From Delphinapterus leucas (Eukaryota; Chordata; Mammalia; Artiodactyla; Monodontidae), in the NCBI RefSeq assembly GCF_002288925.2, contig NW_022098069.1, positions 71,849,660 through 71,913,659 of the forward strand: a DNA stretch of 64,000 nucleotides, in the 5' to 3' direction. This document shows positions 24,166-35,668 of this stretch, one piece after another (within the stretch, counting starts at the first letter, position 1; the number at the start of each line of letters is the position of its first letter). The notes under the pieces were generated by a model. That model was not told the origin of the DNA. It ran no database searches and saw only the letters and a list, made by a program, of their open reading frames with translations. A program made the position numbers and the translations under genes.

Positions 24166-25624
24166 GTTCATTGAATTCCTTTAAAATGAAAACAATAGAT
24201 GCTTTTGCTCCCATTGTTGAGTTGAAGGTAAGGTCATTTCTCGCCAGCAGGCTATGACTGACTTTAATTAAACATTTTATTCCATTCATCTGCTGCTGGT
24301 AACGTGTCTTTTAAAATACAGGAAACATTAATCTGCAGATGAATAGTATAAAATCCTTTTACAATATTTTTCTCAGTTACAAGGAGATTATATACTAACC
24401 ACAATATTTCTGCTCCATTCTAGAATCATAGAAGAATGCATATTATCAATAGACACCTACAGTGAGGGTAATAATGTGCATATGGCACATTATAACATCC
24501 TTATGCTAGTTTCAAAAACTGAGAAAACAAAAAAATAAAGTGTGGAGAATGTTATGACTTAAACGATACAAGCATGTGCATTAAGTCAGGTCTTTAAAGG
24601 ACAGATTCACATGTGGGAAACATAAGTGAGAGCATTCTGTGTTTCACTATGTGGTAACCTCTTACCCTCCTTCATTTGGTTGACCTGTATCATTACACTG
24701 TGGGTGTCCACTACTGCTCTCTAGGTGGGAGCGATGGGAAGAAGAGAAGGCAGGCAATGTGTTAACCAGGCAGCAACCTGTACCAGAGCAGAGGAGACAG
24801 GGATGGTGCAGCTCTTACCATGACCTGTAGTGTAAGTATGTATTGCTCACATTGACAGAATTGGTTCATAAACACAGCTATGTCCAAGAAATATCAGGTT
24901 GAAGATATGAAAAAATTGAAGACAGAAGTGCTAAACAAGAAAATAAGCCTGAAGTGGCTTTGGAGTTGGAGAATGACCACTCCAGTTATTTTCAGTTTAT
25001 CTTCAATTCCTCCTTTTACAGACAGGAGAGGTGGTGGAGATACCTTGGAAAGGCAAATGTACTATGAAAAATGTATATCGAGTATTCTACGACTTCTTCT
25101 CCCTACTTTCACTGGCCTGATGATTGTCACCTGGGAACAACTTTCCTGTTTCTCTAGTTTAGTGAGAAGTGGGTTGATATGTTTGTACGATATGGTACTG
25201 ATTTAAGATTTAGCAGATAGTTTCAAACCCTATGATGCAGAGGTTTCCATGTTTAAGGTACTGAAGATAACAATACTCAAGACAACTGAGCACTCATTTT
25301 TTTTTTTTTTTAAAGAAGGATTCTTCTCTTCCAAATTTTGTGAAATTCCTCTTTGCAGTATTCTGGACCCTGTTCTCATTCTTACGGTGTTTGGCTAAGG
25401 AATATTACGCATTTCTACTTTATACTTTCCTTTGCAATCTAGATTTGTATACAAACTAAATACTTGATTTCTCTACTTGAACATTTCACAGGAATCTCAA
25501 CCTCAAATTTTCTGGAACTCAACCTTTTACCTCTCCCCTCCATATCCAGTCATAATCACACTTTTTCATCTTCCTCATCTATACCATTTCTAAATTTTTA
25601 ATACTTAACCTCTAAAACGCACTT
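24166..25624. other. No recognised feature
   Basis: AT-rich sequence. A 108-codon frame at 24880-25206 has no recognised domain and no splice or codon support. A T-run lies at 25288-25302. Confidence 0.5.
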
Positions 25625-25992
25625 AAATTCTTCCATATCTTTCCATATGCTGTTTTTCTTGCCTAGAATGTTCCCCCCCCCCCAAACTTTTCTTTACTAA
25701 TTTCTCTTTATTCTTCAAGAAGCCATTAAAACCCTGTGTCCACACAGACAGATTCTAGGTAGTGATCATGGAAAATCAATGCAAAAGTCACCCTCTGCCA
25801 TTATTTGCTCTCAGAACGCTATTTTACTTCATATAAACCACTTCAATATGTCTATTTGTATATTTGTTTAATATAAGTCTCTTCTGCCAAGCTGTAGACT
25901 CTACAACAACAGGGATATCCCCTTGTATCTCAGAACTTTGCACAGTGCTTTAGACACTGTAGGAGACCAATCATCATTTGTGGAATAATAAG
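25625..25992 (+). repeat. L2 LINE 3' end
   Basis: L2-type order on the plus strand: CTTGCCTAGAATGTTC, TTCTTCAAGAAGCCATTAAA, CTGTAGACTCTACAACAACAGGG, and CTTTGCACAGTGCTTTAGACACTGTAGG near the end. A C11 homopolymer lies at 25673-25683. Confidence 0.75.
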
Positions 25993-26655
25993 CTAATTTT
26001 ATAACTTTTTTTATATGTACAAGGGTTAATAGCTTCCTTAGTAACTTCATAAAACACTGTAACTAAGATTATAAATCACAGAATGTTGTTTGAAAGTTGT
26101 TACAAAGTATATTATTTTTGTTTAATTGTATTTTCCTTTATATATTGCTGATTCATAGAAATAACTTTTGTTCTTAATATTTAATCTTTATGTGCACTCA
26201 GGAAAACATTTGCAAATTATACACTGAGTGTGACCCAGAAAAACATTTTTTAAGTGTGACATTTATCAGGTTTGTATTAATTATACACTAATCACTTTAA
26301 GTGTTGTATTGCTGAGAGGACACAAAAAACTCAGTTTTTACTCCCAGATCTCCTTTGTTACAGGCAAAAGGTCAGAGCAGTAACAACAAAGGAAAGGTAT
26401 GCACTGAAAAGTCTCCAGAGATCTCAGGTATAGGCCAGGTCAAAAAAAAAAAAAAATGCATATTGTCATCTGGTTTTGAATCATCAGCAAAAGACCATGG
26501 TACCAGGAGCCCAAATTCTGCTTGTGCTGAAGATCTCTATGTTGAGCTAGTCATGTAGGCATATTCTATCTATGCCACCAGCCCTGAATATTCAACTTCC
26601 CCCACTCCAAGACTCCATGTAAAGCATATACTAATCATAAATTTTACTATTAAAA
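25993..26655. other. No recognised feature
   Basis: AT-rich sequence with a 15-nt A-run near 26441-26455. No gene or repeat was recognised. Confidence 0.5.
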
Positions 26656-26668
26656 ATAAACGATGTTG

Positions 26669-26880
26669 GGGCTTCCCTGGTGGCGCAGTAGTTGAGAGTC
26701 CGCCTGCCGATGCAGGGGACACAGGTTAGTGCCCCGGTCCGGGAAGATCCCACGTGCCACGGAGCGGCTGGGCCCGTGAACCATGGCCGCTGAGCCTGCG
26801 TGCCTGGAGCCTGTGCTCCACAACGGGAGAGGCCACAACAGTGAGAGGTCCCCATAACGCAAAAAAAAAAAAAATAATAG
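26669..26880 (+). mobile_element. CHR-type SINE with perfect 13-bp TSD
   Basis: Typical GGGCTTCCCTGG head, A- and B-box-like segments and an A-rich tail (AAAA...AATAATAG). The TSD ATAAACGATGTTG is exact at 26656-26668 and 26881-26893. Confidence 0.97.
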
Positions 26881-27029
26881 ATAAACGATGTTGACAGACA
26901 AGAAATCATTTGTTCCATAGTTTTATGGTTTGGCCAAGAGTCAAGCATTCAATTAATCCAGGTCACCTGATACCCATACTTTGCGACTGAGAATATAGCA
27001 TGCACAGTACAGTAATTTAAAAATGCTTC

Positions 27030-27182
27030 CATACATTACCACATTTAAACTTCACACTGATAAGAGGAAGGTACTACATTTTCTGTTATGATACAGAAGT
27101 GGATGTCAAACTCAGAAAGGTTAGGTGACTCACTGAGAATCAAAAAAATAGCAAACAGTAGCCCTGGAAATCAAACACATAT
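27030..27182 (-). repeat. Probable MIR relic
   Basis: Antisense MIR-like order: GATACAGAAGTGGATGTCAAACTCAGAAAGGTTAGGTGACTCAC (in pieces), then AGTAGCCCTGGAAATCAAAC. It is diverged, and the assignment is by eye. Confidence 0.55.
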
Positions 27183-29015
27183 CTTTTAAGTTGTTTGTTT
27201 GTCTTTTTTTCTCTTTCAACCAAACTGGTTCCCAAGCAATCTACCTTCTTCACATGTCTCCTAAGTACCTTTAAAATAGTTGATAAATTCAAAGTTGGCT
27301 ATTATCTACATTTACATTCCCTATTCATCTTTCTTGTATCTATTCCCAGTACCTTGTGACAATTTATCCTGTAAATTCTCAAAATTCTATATATCCCCCG
27401 TTTCTTTCCACTTTATATAAAATGTGAACAATAAATTTCAGGCCATCCATCATTTCATGATCTTCACATCTCCCCAAGTCTTATAATCTTACATGGTTTT
27501 GTTACTTCACTGAAGGGCAGCTTTGGGGAGGTGGAGAAAGCATGTGGAGCTGCCTTATCTAATAATTTACCATCGTGGAGAATGGATTAAAGGTATACCA
27601 TATTGAGGGCATAGAGATGACATTTAAAGATCTTGCAAAAAATACTTGCCATGAGTGCGTGCATGCGTGCATATGTGTGTGTGTGTCCAATTATTTTATT
27701 GACTTGTTACTCTAGTCTTTCACTCCCTAAGCAGGCAGTCTTTACAATGCTTAACAGCTTCTACCAAGGAGATCTTCACGATTTCTTCTCTGATTACTTA
27801 GCCTCAAAGAATCAATAATGAATCTTTGCATCTAATTTAATTTAATTTAACTCAGCCATTATTTATTTTCCCTTCTAGAGGCTTAGTGAGATGGTAGAAT
27901 GGAAGGTTACTTTGTTTGCCTATTTGCTTTGAATGGAACATTAAACAGCAACAAGTAGAAGAAACAGCACAGGATTTAGAATGAGAAGCCATGGGTTTGA
28001 GTGCTTCTTTTTATTTATTTATTCACTTGTTCATTTATTTATCCACTCGTTTTCTTATATAAAATGATGAAAAAGAATGATCTACTTGACACAATTTCTT
28101 GAAAGAAGAAATCAGACTGTGAAAGTAGTTTTTTTGTAAACTAAATTACACTGCTAACTTTTAGTTGTATTGTTTGGTTACAAATGTTTTCCTCCTTGGA
28201 TAAAATAGAGTATCTCCCTTTTAATACGGTAGACACGTTAGACTAAATATTCCATTTATCTCCTCCCATGTTATAATCAATTGAAAAGATGGTAAAGAAA
28301 TACAAAAGCCATAATCCCTCATTATAAAGAGAACAGGAGAAAGGACAGCAATAAATGTTAGATTTGTACACATTTCTAGAAAGTATAAATCCGATGGAGG
28401 GGTGGTTAATGGGGGAAATACAGCAGTGGAAAACATAGCCTTGAATATGGACAAAGGAGAAAATAGTCAAATGGGATAATATCTACCAAAAGTCTGATAA
28501 CTCAAAGATGGTATAATTTCCAGGTTGAAAGAAAAAAGTGGACCTGAAAACAAGGCCTTTAAATGGGGAAGTCTAGGCTTTCCCATTTAAGTAATTTATA
28601 ACTTCTAGCTGTTTATCCAGGCAAAATATTGGCATGTTCTTCTATAAAGAGATTGAATAAATCATCTCAGGATAATCAAGGCATATTTTCTGAAGGCACT
28701 AGCACCCCAGGACAAAGCTTTCTCATTTGTAAATTCCAAAGGCTACTCAACCAGTCCTGTTCTTATATGTGATCCCCTGGCAGTTTTCCTATCTTGTTCT
28801 TAAATATGAATAGGACCCCAGAGATCACCAGACATTTGAGGAAGACTTATTATATGGCAGATTGCCCATGAGATAAACAATAAGGAAAAATTAACACTAG
28901 AAGAAACACACAGTTCTGGAAACAAAAGGGAAAAAATATCCCATCTTCCTCAAGATAGACTCTGAATACCTTTACAATAAGGAGCAATGATACAAATATA
29001 TGGATGGCAGTAGGA
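27183..29015. other. Mostly unrecognised sequence with minor simple repeats
   Basis: A (GTGC/TG) array lies at 27654-27688, a TTTAA array at 27834-27850 and a TTTA-rich patch at 28008-28045. No gene or confident interspersed repeat was seen. Confidence 0.5.
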
Positions 29016-29017
29016 AG

Positions 29018-29495
29018 GAACATGGTGTAGTGCTTAAGGACAGATATTCAGGAGCAAACCTACCTGGGTGCAATAGACTACCCTTAGGGGTGCACTTTAA
29101 TAGTTGTGTGAGTTTTGTTCTGTTTTGTTTTGCAGCACACGGGCCTCTCACTGTCGTGGCCTCTCCTGTTGCAGAGCACAGGCTCCGGACGCGCAGGCTC
29201 AGCGGCCATGGCTTACGGGCCCAGCCCCTCTGCGGCAAGTGGGATCTTCCCGGACCGGGGCACGAACCCGTGTCCCCTGTATCGGCAGGCAGACTCTCAA
29301 CCACTGCGCCACCAGGGAAGCCCAAGGTGTGTGAGTTATTTGATATTTGTGTATTCCTCAGTTTACCTGTCTGTAAAATGGGGACAATGATAGTAGCTGG
29401 CCCACAGAGTTTCTGTGAGTACTAAATGATTCAGTGCATTAACATTTGTAAAATGCTTGGAACAGTGCCTGATAGGTGTTTAGCACTCCACTATT
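29018..29495 (+). repeat. MIR SINE split by a CHR SINE
   Basis: The MIR 5' part is AACATGGTGTAGTGCTTAAGGA...CTACCTGGGTGCAA (29018-29104). Its 3' part is TTCCTCAGTTTACCTGTCTGTAAAATGGGGAC...AACAGTGCCTGATAGG (29338-29495). The two halves join logically once the SINE and one TSD copy are removed. Confidence 0.85.
29115..29327 (-). mobile_element. CHR-type SINE inserted in MIR
   Basis: Minus-strand copy with an interrupted T-rich tail (TTTGTTCTGTTTTGTTTT) and the head end CCACCAGGGAAGCCC. The TSD TGTGTGAGTT is at 29105-29114 and 29328-29337. Confidence 0.95.
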
Positions 29496-29849
29496 ATTTT
29501 TTATATACATATAAATGAAATCTGGTATTGCATCTTTGTCTAAAATTAACATAGGGCTACTTTAACCTTTTAAAATTAGTGTTAGCAGCATGTCTTTCTC
29601 CATTCCTTTATTTCATCTGTGTCTTTATATTTAAAATGGGTTTCTTATAGACACTTATTATTGGGTCTTGTTTTTTTTATCCACTGTGACAATCTCTGTC
29701 TCTTAGTTGGTATATTTAGAACATTCACGTTTAAAATGACTACTGATATAATTGGATTAATACCTATAGTATTTATAACTGTTTTCTATTTGTTGTCCTT
29801 ATTCTTCATTTCCTCTTGTCTTCAATTCTTTTTTGCCTTCTGTAATTTT

Positions 29850-30043
29850 TTTTTTTTTTTTTTTTTGAGGCATGCAGGCCTCTCACTGTTGTGGAGCACA
29901 GGCTCCGGACGCACAGGCTCAGCGGCCATGGCTCACGGGCCCAGCCGCTCCGCGGCATGTGGGATCTTCCCGGACCGGGGCACGAACCCACGTCCCCTGC
30001 ATCTGCAGGCGGACTCTCAACCACTGCGCCACCGGGGAAGCCC
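29850..30043 (-). mobile_element. CHR-type SINE with perfect 17-bp TSD and internal deletion
   Basis: Minus-strand copy with a T-run tail. The TSD TTGCCTTCTGTAATTTT is exact at 29833-29849 and 30044-30060. Compared with the other copies it lacks about 15 bp between CACTGTTGTGG and AGCACAGGCTCC (near 29894). Confidence 0.97.
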
Positions 30044-30884
30044 TTGCCTTCTGTAATTTTAATTGGGCATTTCATATTATTCCATTTTCCTCCTGTCCTA
30101 TCATATTATTATACTTATTTTTTTTAACTTATTGGTGTCCTAGGATTTTCAGTATACCTTCACAAGTAACCCAAGTCCACTTTCAAATAACACAACACCT
30201 CTTCACAAATAGTGCAAGTACCTCATAACTGAGTATTTCCAATTCCTCTATCCCAACACTTATAATGTTTCTGTCATTCATTTCACATATCCATAAGCGA
30301 TAATCACCAAATACATTGTCACTATTATCTTGAACGATTATTTATTATATTAATTAAGAATAAGAGAAAAGATTTTGTTTTACCTCATTTATTCCTTCTC
30401 TAGAACTCTTCCTTTATTTATGTATATCCTGGTTTTTGACCTATATACTTTTCCTTTTCTCTGAAGAGCTTATTTTATCATTTTTTTGCAAGGCAGTTCT
30501 ACTGGTGAGACATGCACTCAGTTTTGTTTGTCTCACAATGTCTTTATCTCACCTTCATTTTTGAAGGATGGTTTATTAGGTTCAGAATACTAGGTCAGTG
30601 ATTTTTTTATTGACACTTTATATTTAACACTTGAAACATTTGTCCCATTCTCTTTTTTCTTGCCTGGTTTCTGAAGTCTGATGTAGTTCTTTTCCTTGTT
30701 CTTCTGCAGGTAAGGTTCCCTTTACCCGTGTCCCCCAGCTTCTTTCAAAACTCTGTCTTTGATTTTCTGCAATTTGAACACAATATACGTAGGTGTAGTG
30801 GATTTTTTTTTGATATTTATCCTGGTTGGTCATCTTTGAACTTCCTGGACCTGTAGTAAATGTCTCTCATTAATTTTTAGAATT

Positions 30885-31470
30885 AATTAATTTGTTTTTA
30901 TTGAGGTATAGTTGATGTATAATATTATATACGTTACAGGCATACAACACAGTGATTCACAATTTTTAAAGGTTATATTCCATTTATAGCTATTGTAAGG
31001 TATTGACTGTATTCCCTGTGCTGTATAATATATCCTTGTAGCATATTTATTTTATACATAATAGTTTGTACCTCTTAATCCCCTTCTCTCTTTCCCCTCT
31101 CCCCTTTTCTCACCCCACTAGTTACCATTAGTTTGTTCTCTGTATCTATGAATCTCTTTTTTATTAAATTTACTAGTTTATTTTACTTAGATTCTACATA
31201 TAAGTGATATCATACAGTATTTGTCTTTTTCTGTCTGACTTACTTCGCTTAGCATAATACTCTCCAAGTCCATCCATGTTTTTGCAAATGGCAAAATTTC
31301 ATTCTTTTTATGGCTGAGTAGTATTCCATTGTATATGTACATATATACACCACATCTTTCTTTATCCAGTCTTCTCCTGATGGACACTTAGGTTGCTCCC
31401 ATATCTTGGCAACTGTAAATAATGCTGCTATGAACATTGTGGCACATGTATCTTTTCCAGTTAATGTTTG
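30885..31470 (-). mobile_element. LINE-1 3' fragment nested in old L1
   Basis: The L1 3' UTR (TTTATTGAGGTATAGTTGATGTATAATATTATATA, from 30898) and ORF2 C-terminus are followed by a truncation near 31470, after which the old L1 resumes. ORF2 pieces at 31187-31488 include CPSGEDWIKKD and MEYYSAIKR. It is a diverged, inactive fragment. Confidence 0.8.
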
Positions 31471-32061
31471 TTGTTGAAAGCCAGACATGATGTATTGGGT
31501 AAAAGGGGCTAAGACAGATCTTCAGTGTGAGGTTTTGTGTTTATCTGGCTAGGAGTTAGGCTGTTTACTGTTTGCTGTAGCTGTACTGTCAGAGGTTAAA
31601 ATCTCCTCTAGTGTTCTTTTTGGCCTGCCTCGTTGCCCTTTGGTTTTCCTATGGACTCCTAAAATAGAGCCTGAGGGATATAGCACTTTTAGCTAAAATC
31701 TCTGGTTATCTCATAGGAGCCCTATTGATGTGAAGGCAAATTGTGGGGAAAGCATTCTATAGTCTTATGATTAGGTCTTAGTCTCTTAGTGAACCTGAGT
31801 TGGACAGTTCCCTTCTTTCACATTGACAGCTAAAGCAGGCTGGAGTTATTAGCCTTCCCCAGATTGGTTAGGCTTTGGTTAAACCTTAGTTGGCCAGGTT
31901 CTGGTAAAAGAGTTTCCCTTGAAGAGAAGCCTTATTAAGGAAAACAGAGAGCTCTTGTGTTTTATTTCAAAATGGCTGCTTTTTCCCTCTTCCTGCTGGA
32001 AGCACAAAGGGATTTTTTCTCAGATCTTCAGAGTGAGAAACTGATAGGGCTTCTGGAAGTA

Positions 32062-32142
32062 TTGGGTTGGCCAAAAAGTTCGTTTGGGTTTTTCCATAAG
32101 ATGTTACAAAAAAACCCAAACAAATTTTTTTGGCCAACCCAA
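32062..32142. mobile_element. Palindromic mariner MITE with TA duplication
   Basis: An 81-bp near-perfect inverted repeat. The left arm starts TTGGGTTGGCCAAAAAGTT and the right arm ends TTTTTTTGGCCAACCCAA, with a short centre around ATAAGATGTTAC. It is flanked by TA at 32060-32061 and 32143-32144, the target duplication of Tc1/mariner elements. There is no transposase, so it must have been mobilised in trans. Confidence 0.93.
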
Positions 32143-32470
32143 TAAAATTCAGGAAATAGGGGGGTCCCCAAGATTGGGTTCCCTTGGATCTAGTCCACAC
32201 TAAGCCTCCAGCAATTAATGTGTTTCTACTGATACTGGCTTCAGTTTTGGGCTTCTGATCCTAAGCTTCTTCTCATGATAAGCTTTTATTCTCTGCATCT
32301 GACTGTCTCTTCGGTTTCCAGAGCAGAATTTTACCCTATGAGCTCAGTTCTCTGAGCTAAGAAGAGTTGTTGATTTTTAGTTTGTTCAGCTTCTTTCTTG
32401 TTGTGAGAATGGAGTGATGACTTCCAACTTTTTTCTGTTGGACCAGAAACCAGAACTTCAAGTATTGCAT

Positions 32471-33855
32471 CTTAAAAATCTCTGTGCACAGGAATTATTC
32501 ATTGTACTTCATTGTTTCAGGCCCTCTGACAAAGTCAAAATATGGATCTGGGAAATTGGAAAATAAAGCAATGTATGAGTGCGAATGAAAGAAGAAAAAG
32601 ATAAATACTTCCTGGCTGATCGTTAAACCCTCTGTATGTAGTAGTAAATTCATAGAGAGGTCTTAATTTGCCTACTTTACTCAACAATGGTCATTTTTTC
32701 CTAGCTTTCATTAGCTTCTTCCTGCAATATGAGTTCTTCTGTGGCCTTTATTTATAGTCATGTTGCCTGCTGTTCTCTTTATGGGCCAATTTACATCTTT
32801 TGGGAGTAGACAGGGAGAATTTCAGAATGATTTAGGAACCAGCTGGATACAGTAACTTGCCATGGTTTTTTTTCTGCCTATGAAGAGAACATCTGCTAGA
32901 TATGCTGGGATGGAGTGTTCTTTTGCCTTCAGAAGGAATCAGACATCTTCCTGTATTTCAATTCTAAAGAGAAAATGTTGCTCTGGTGCATTAAAAACAA
33001 TCCAACCTGTAAGTAACAATTTGCTAAGACGACATGGCAGAGTTATGTTCTATTTTAAGATCTTGGATGGAATGCATCTTCACTGAACAAAGAGTGTGGA
33101 GAAAATGAGCTGAGAACATGCTTGCCATTGGCCTTCTTTAGGTTGTTAAATCTCCTGCTGAGAAAACACAGGAAGTATTAATAATCTGATAGGAACTGTT
33201 AAGGTTCATATGGCGGTCTTACACCAAGCAGGCTTAGTAATACTTGAAGGAAAATAATCCTAAACAAGCTGGAGAAAAATCTGAGCATAAAATTGTTACC
33301 ATTTTAAGGTCCTTCTTTAACATTGAAAAGTAATACACTTTTTAGCAGCTAAGATAATAATTCCCAATCTTTTTGGTTATAGCATATTGCTGATAATTGA
33401 CTAACTCTGTCACTAACTTTCAATTCTGCCAAATAGTATATAAGGGGTGGACGCATTTAAATACATGTGTATGTCACATATAGAATTCTTATTTTACAAA
33501 TTTAAAAATAGACCGTGATCAGGAATAGCTTCTGAGAGCTACCATTATATTAACTCTATAGATTCCTTTTTTCCCCCATCATATATCAGTACCACAAATG
33601 ACCAAATACACACTGCCATTAAAGATACTCTTGATGACAATAACCATCATTTATACTCTAATTCTTTGGTTATTTCCTGGTAGCTTTAAAATATAGAAAG
33701 TACTCCTTGTCTAATGCATGCTAAGTATTCATCCAAAAACATTTTCTCCTCTGAAAGATCCTTAAACTTCATTCAAATGGTAATATAATGAAATTATATA
33801 CAAATCAATTAATTATATGTACAAAATTAATTTTATCTTCATCTGTTCCACCCAT
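32471..33855. other. No recognised feature
   Basis: AT-rich sequence. A 74-codon frame at 32862-33086 has no supporting evidence. Confidence 0.5.
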
Positions 33856-33859
33856 CCTT

Positions 33860-34565
33860 AGTCCAAGCTACAATTATCCCTCCTCTCATCTACTGAAATA
33901 ACCTACTAACCAATCTTTCCATATCAACTTTTGCCCCCCTTTGATCACCTATCCACATGGCACACAGAGCAACCTTTTCAAAAAACATATTTGACCTTGA
34001 CACTGTCTGCTTAGGCCACACTTTGCCTTTCCACCACTCTTTTGACAAAGACTTACAGGGTTCTGTGTGCCCTAGCCACTGCCCACATCTCCAAATCTCT
34101 GCTCAGTATCACGCAGCTTCTTTCCTCTCTTCCTATACATTAGGCTCAAACCCCCAGAGGGTCTTTTTTAATGTTGTTCGCATTGTTTGGAGCCCTCTTG
34201 TCCCCCCTCTTTGTCCTTAGTTAACTCCTACTCATCCCTCAAGGGAGCATTTCCTTTTTTTTTTTTTTGCGGTACGCGGGCCTCTCACTGTTGTGGCCTC
34301 TCTTGTTGCGGGGCACAGGGTCCGGACGCGCAGGCTCAGCGGCCACGGCTCACGGGCCCAGCCGCTCTGCGGCATGTGGGATCTTCCCGGACCGGGCCAC
34401 GAACCCGTGTCTCCTGCATCGGCAGGCAGACTCAACCACTGCACAACCAGGGAAGCCCTAGAGGGGAGCATTTCTTACTCAACCTCCTCCCCCCTCAGCA
34501 TCAGGTCAGATCTCCTATCAGACACTGTCAGCTCAAATACCTTTTCCTCCATAGAACTTACCACT
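33860..34565 (+). repeat. L2 LINE relic split by a CHR SINE
   Basis: L2-like plus-strand order: CACTTTGCCTTTCCACC, AATCTCTGCTCAGTATCACG, TTTGTCCTTAGTTAACTCCTACTCATCCCTC, and after the SINE ACTCAACCTCC and GTCAGCTCAAATACCTTTTCCTCC. It is diverged but follows the expected order. Confidence 0.65.
34254..34463 (-). mobile_element. CHR-type SINE with 11-bp TSD
   Basis: Minus-strand copy with a T-run tail and head end CAACCAGGGAAGCCC. The TSD GGGAGCATTTC is at 34243-34253 and 34464-34474. Confidence 0.96.
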
Positions 34566-34914
34566 AAGGACTATCACACCATGACAAGAACATGCACCAA
34601 ACAGATGCATTTGAGTCTTGCCTGACATTTAATTGAGGAAGACATTGCATGTGCTGGAGTAATGTATTCCCGGCACATTTTTACATGAGTAGACATGCAC
34701 AGGCATACGTTAAGAGGGAAAAAGAAAGAGAAAGATTGAGAGAAAGACAAATGCAGATCTGACACCTCCTAATCGATGACACATTTTCAAGAACTTAAAA
34801 TATATACTCATGTTTGCATTGAAATGCAGATGGTGTTTATCAGTGCATTAGCAAGGGATATAATACAATGATTATGCATCTTGTTTCATATTTGTTTTGA
34901 AAGTCAATATAGTT
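34566..34914. other. No recognised feature
   Basis: No gene or repeat was recognised. A purine-rich stretch (GAGGGAAAAAGAAAGAGAAAG) lies at about 34711-34731. Confidence 0.5.
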
Positions 34915-35110
34915 CATCCTCATTATTCTCAGATTCCATATGTGCAAGTTCATCTACATGCTAAAACTTATTTTAATCCCCAAATTGATATTCATTGCAC
35001 TTTCGTGTCATTTCTGGACATGTGCAAAGCTGCAGAAAACTGAGTTGCCCGAGACTCCTGTTTCCAGCTGAAGTGGAAAAACGAGACTGCCTGTTTCCTT
35101 CAGTTCTCAT
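34915..35110. repeat. Ancient mammalian repeat, possibly DNA transposon, family not assigned
   Basis: AGTTCATCCTCATTATTCTCAGATTCCATATGTGCAAGTTC (from 34911), then CACTTTCGTGTCATTTCTGGACATGTGCA, and a GTTTCCAGCTGAAGTGGAA end. This resembles a repeat known from many placental genomes; I cannot name it safely. Confidence 0.5.
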
Positions 35111-35139
35111 TCAGAGATGAGCAGAGGATGGAGATGGTA

Positions 35140-35332
35140 GGAAGCAGTACAGTGAAAGAAGCTCTTGTTCTGGGGCCCGTTGGAGGGTTGTGAATCCCAG
35201 CTCTGGCACCTGTTAGTTAGGTAGCCTCGGGCAAGTAACTTAGCACTTCTGAATATGCTTTTCTTTTTTGTTAAAGAAAGAAAATAGAATCTACCAGAAT
35301 GACTTGATGAGCTGTTATGATTTAAGATTATA

Positions 35333-35333
<1 letters not shown>
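35140..35333 (+). repeat. MIR SINE
   Basis: MIR order: TACAGTGAAAGAAGCTCTTG, GAATCCCAGCTCTGGCACC, TAGCCTCGGGCAAGTAACTTAGC. A TG microsatellite replaces the 3' end. Confidence 0.8.

Positions 35334-35372
<39 letters not shown>
35334..35372. repeat. (TG)n microsatellite
   Basis: About 19 uninterrupted TG units directly after the MIR. Confidence 0.95.
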
Positions 35373-35377
<5 letters not shown>

Positions 35378-35549
35378 CCTCCCCAGTAGCAATGATTTAA
35401 CATTTGCTAATTTAATGTTCTTGGCAACTTTCTAGAACACAAGTAACATGAAAAATGAGAATCAACTGTATGTTAAAAATGAAATGTAACTTAAAATTTA
35501 TGGGTAACAAGAAGTCCATAGACCACAGGTTGAAAATTGATGATCTTAA

Positions 35550-35668
35550 ATAATGTCCTTAATTTTAAAAAGAAGAAATTTATACCCAGAGAGATTAAAA
35601 CAATTTTCTGATGTAACACAGCTATGCATTGAGATAAATATATCTAGAACTCAGATACGCTAGTTCTT
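35550..35668 (-). repeat. Probable MIR relic
   Basis: AAATTTATACCCAGAGAGATTAAAACAATTTTCTGATGTAACACAGCTATG is an antisense MIR-core-like segment. It is strongly diverged. Confidence 0.5.

Larger units (their letters stand above)
29550..32470 (-). mobile_element. Old LINE-1 (L1M-like) host with three nested insertions
   Basis: The minus strand carries the N-terminal ORF2/endonuclease coding region of an old L1: TCTTTATATTTAAAATGGGTTTC and GGGTCTTGTTTTTTTTATCCACTGTGACAATCTCTG around 29620-29690, continuing at 30044-30120. Spacer/5' sequence follows: ATGTCTTTATCTCACCTTCATTTTTGAAGGAT near 30540-30570, TTGTTGAAAGCCAGACATGATG near 31473, and AGTGATGACTTCCAACTT near 32415. The element is interrupted by a SINE, a younger L1 3' fragment and a mariner MITE. 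No ORF remains. Confidence 0.75.

Noticed and set aside
24880..25206. 108-codon frame on the plus strand
   Set aside because: No recognisable domain, no flanking splice signals of note and no polyadenylation context.
26669..26760. Possible tRNA gene from A-box and B-box sequences
   Set aside because: The promoter boxes belong to a tRNA-derived SINE with A-tail and TSD. The sequence has no cloverleaf with a plausible anticodon stem, and the same applies to the other CHR copies.
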